From NCBI GenBank assembly GCA_025084515.1, contig JAJAGP010000441.1, positions 124,001-188,000 of the forward strand: a stretch of 64,000 bases of DNA, written 5' to 3'. The translations under genes and the position numbers were made by a program. Shown here piece by piece: positions 55,801-60,268 of this stretch. Position 1 is the first letter of the stretch. Each line of letters starts with the position of its first letter. The stretch is from Ancistrus triradiatus. Its lineage: Eukaryota; Chordata; Actinopteri; Siluriformes; Loricariidae. The notes beneath the pieces are model-generated. The model saw only the letters and a program-made list of their open reading frames with translations. It was not told the origin of the DNA and searched no databases.

Positions 55801-58800
55801 ACTGTATAAAGGATAAAAACACACACACGCTCACTGCAAGGCCTCACGACTCAGATTACAGACATCTCCTGTCTCCCTCTGGTGTTCGCGCACTCCTCAG
55901 TTTTCCTTCCTCATTTACTATTTTGTACTTTCTTGTGTTTCCTCTCAAAGCTTCCTGCAAAACCTTCTCGAGCACACAACCTTCTATGGCTCGTCAACCT
56001 GGAGCTATTCTCTGATATGTAGATGGGACGTTTTACTGAGTGGTGTCTAGTCACCACATCAAAAAGCCTACAGAGACACATCACAGCTCCTACAATTACT
56101 GATCACTCAAAATAGTTCATGCCTACCACATTCTGCTGCAAAGGACAACCCATGTTTACAAAGTACATCAAGAAGATCGCAGTTTCACAACCGAATAAAA
56201 TGCAAACACCAACATACAGATCATTACTGAGCTGGAGTTTCCCAGGTGTCTAGACCGGTGGTTCTTAGATCTTTTCATCAGCTGAGCTTCAACAGACTGC
56301 TTCCTTGCACCAATGTATAATCACATGTTGAAAGTGCAGAACCATGAACTGGACTTCCAAGGGCCAGAGGTTGAGAAAAAGTGATCTAGAGTTTCAGAGA
56401 CATTCCACCAAATGGATGCCATTTCCATCCCCAGATAATTAATGTAATTCACTGTCATGTGCTTACATTTTATGTTTAGGCTAATTCTGTGCTGAAAAGT
56501 AACAGGCTTGAGTAACAGTAAAAGGAGAAACCATGTAAAAATAAAATACAATTACCTGAGCTTGATCAATGCTCATTATGAATATGTGTGTTCTAAGATT
56601 CAGTGTTAAAAAACTATAGACAAATGAATTTCATTTTTAAGAGTTACAACAAGGAAATGGCACCCATTTAGCAGAATGACGGTTCTTTAGATCAACATAG
56701 ATGCTTTGTCATAGCTCCCATAGTTGTGAGAGAGACACTGCTAAGCCCTTGAGCAAAGTCCTTATTCTTCAGCGACTAAGTACTGTATGCCTCACTTCGA
56801 AATCTAAGCCCCTTACGATTGCAGCTTTACTAGAAATTAAACTAATTCACAAAATGCTAAATTTACTTCCGAGGAGGGTGATGTGCCAACAGGAGAAAAG
56901 CAAACTAATAAATCAAACAGGATATGGAAATGTCTTCAGGTTTACTTAGCTGTTCGTTCCAAGGATTAAATTCTTTGTTAAATAAATAATACACATTAAA
57001 TACTGTATAAATGCACTTACTTGTGCATTATTTAAAACCAGAAGCATCTATAACCATGGAGCTGAGAGATCTGGGAGTTAACCCATAAACTGTTAAATGT
57101 CATTGTACACTATTTACACACACAAACACACACACACACACTGCTGGGAGGTTTTTAAGTAAACCAGCCATCTCTAACCACTGAAAGAAACCAGCATTGC
57201 TATTTACTCCCAGTGCAAAGCAGTGCAGTTCCCATAGCTAGATACAGTGGTGATTGAAAGTTTGTGAACCCTTTAGAAGTTTCTATATTTCTGCATAAAT
57301 ATGAGCTAAAACATCATCAGATTTTCACACAACTCCTAAAAGTAGAAAAAGAGAACCCAGTTAAACAAATGAGAGAAAAATATTATACTTGGTCATTTAT
57401 TTATTGAGGAAAATGATCCAATATTACATATTAGTGAGTGGCAAAAGTATGTGACCCTTTGTTTTCAGTATCTGGTGTGACCCCCCTGTGCATAACTGCA
57501 GCTAAACGTTTCCTGTAGCTGTTGATCAGTCCTGCACACCGGCTTGGAGGAATTTTAGCCCATTCCTCCGTACAGAACAGCTTCAGCTCTGGGATGTTGG
57601 TGGGTTTCCTCACATTAGCTGCTCGCTTCAGGTCCTTCCACAACATTTCCATTGGATTAAGGTCAGGACTTTGACTTGGCCATTCCAAAAGATGAACTTT
57701 ATTCTCCTGTAACCATTCTTTGGTAGAACGGCTTGTGTGCTTAGGGTCGCTGTCTTGCTGCATGACCCACCTTCTCTTGAGATTCAGTTTATGGACAGAT
57801 GTCCTGACATTTTCCTTTAGAATTCTCTAATATCATTCAGAATTCATTGTTCCATCAGTGATGGCAAGCCGTCCTGCCCAGATGCTCTTGGAGTGATCTT
57901 TGTTGGTCGACCACTCCTGCGAGAGTAACAGTTGTCTTGAATTTCCTCCATTTGTACACAATCTGTCTGACTGTGGATTGGTGGAGTCCAAACTCTTTAG
58001 AGATGGTTTTGTAACCTTTTCCAGCCTGATGAGCATCAACAACTCTTTTTCTGAGCTCCTCAGAAATCTCCTTTCTTCCTGCCATGATACACTTCCACAA
58101 ACATGTTGTACAAAGCAGACTTTGATAGATCCCTGTTCTTTAAATAAAACATGGAGCCCACTCACACCTGTTTGTCATCCCATTGATTGTAAACACCTGA
58201 CTCTAATTTCACCTTCAAATTATCTGCTAATCCTAGAGGTTCACATACTTTTGCCACTCACTAATATGTAATATTGGATCATTTTCCTCAATAAATAAAT
58301 GACCAAGTATAATATTTTGTCTCATTTGTTTAACTGGGTTCTTTTTATCTACTTTTAGGACTTGTGTGAAAATCTGATGATGTTTTAGGTCCTATTTATG
58401 CAGAAATATAGAAAATTCTAAAGGGATCACAAACTTTCAAGCACCACTGTATGAGCCGTTATACTCATAGAACTATCAGTTATTATAGTCGCTTTAATAA
58501 GTACTTTATAATTCTCAATTCCTAGAAGTCAGTATGGTTCAGAACTACAAGGTTCGGACAAAAAGTTAGTCATCTATGACTGAATTGTACCATGGAATAC
58601 CTCCACAAGCACAAACAACAGCTGCGATTCGATTAGCCTTTGGATTTTGGACTGGATAAGTTTCTGGATGTGGGTGACATCAACGTTCAGCCACTCTCAC
58701 ATCCAAGAATTTTGCATTTCACACAGATTTTGTGGATGCCTTCCCTGGCGTCTGACCCAATGTTCCAGGTAGTCTCACAGATTTCTAAGAGAATTCACAT

Positions 58801-60216
58801 CTGGGGATTTTGCAGACCAGCCCAGATGTGTGACAGCTCCGGAATGTTCCTTCACACTATGGCCTTTGGAACGTCCAAATGCAATCGCTCCTTTTTGCCA
58901 ATCCTTAACATCTGCTTTGCGACCCATTTTCCACACATCGGAGACATTCACTGCACTGTACCACCTCTTCTCAATCTATGAACCCTACTGCACACCATTC
59001 AGGTATTTATAGCCTTATCATACTTGTGTAACGCCATCTGCAGGAACCTGAAGTTACAACCAACTTAAACATTGCAGGTGAGTTGTTTGACTGGGGAGTA
59101 TATATCTATATATTTATATAGCTATCTAACTATTAATTGAATTCAGGCTGAGAGCTGAAGCTTAGTTCAACTAGTCTGATCTGTTCACCTCTACCTACTT
59201 CAACTACCATAATGATTAATAATTCACACACTCATTATAACTCACATACTAACGTTATCATCCAGTTGAATCAAAATCTAGAACACAGCTTATCACAGCC
59301 TAGCCTGTGCGGATAAAGATTCTCAGACAGGGACGGAGTGATTGAATTTGGGCGTGCCAAAGGCCCTAGTGTGAAGGAAGTAGCTGAATTTGCAGGTAAA
59401 AAATCCCAGTCTACAGGAAATTTGAAAAAGTCTCAGAATTTGTGTTGATATTATGCACCATTGGGTATGTTTCAGTCAAAGATGACTTATTTTTGGTCCG
59501 GTATACATACTTAATACACAACAAATAATATGAATACACAAAGCATTCATGTGTGCTCATGTTCATAGGTATTATAATAAAGGGAAAAGGAACAGACCAG
59601 TGGAAAAGCAGGCTTCATCACACAAAGTCATGGCTCCTGCAGGCTCAAACCCGAGATAAAAACCTGATCTCCCTCATGAGGAAGGCTTGTGAATAAATGA
59701 AATATATTGAGTCTTGGATGAGCAGGCATTCAAGAGAAACAGATAAGCTCTACACCGTGACCTGACGACCCACTATCCCCCTTCAAAAAACAGCAATATC
59801 TAGAAAATCGATACTTGATACTTTCTTTTCATTAATAAAAAAAAATCTGCAGCATGTTCTTATATAAACCTAAATCAGTAAAACACATGTGCAGCCTGCG
59901 GTCCAAGTCAAACGTCTCTTTCCCCTGCCGCATTAAAATAACCCTGTCCTTTATAAAGCAGAGGGACTAGGCCCCACACACACACATATATATATATATA
60001 TAAATATATGTATACATTCTGTCCCTATTTCTCCTGGAGCCTTTGGATGAGAGAAAAGGAAAGGAAATGGTGGCTGCAGCTTCCCTCTCCTCCCTCCTCC
60101 CTCCCCCTTCTCCCCGTACCGACTGAGGCCGACCTGAGTAACAGATTGCACATGCTGACATCAGCAAGGCAACGCGAGGCACACAGCCTCCCGCCACCAC
60201 AGCTCCTCACTCGGGT

Positions 60217-60268
<52 letters not shown>

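Larger units (their letters stand above)
57245..58449 (-). mobile_element. Tc1-like transposon with internal deletion
   Basis: About 205-base inverted repeats begin CAGTGGTGATTGAAAG at the left and CAGTGGTGCTTGAAAG at the right (read inward), each flanked by a TA target duplication (57243-57244 and 58450-58451). Inside, on the minus strand, are the paired-like DNA-binding region (58100-57855, AGRKEISEELRKRVVDAHQA) and the C-terminal catalytic part (57763-57431, DPKHTS and WPSQSPDLNP). Only about 90 bases separate the two where the family has several hundred, so the first catalytic Asp region is missing. It cannot encode an active transposase but could be mobilised in trans. Confidence 0.93.

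Noticed and set aside
57900..58271. A 123-codon plus-strand open frame.
   Set aside because: It is antisense to the Tc1-like transposase N-terminal part.
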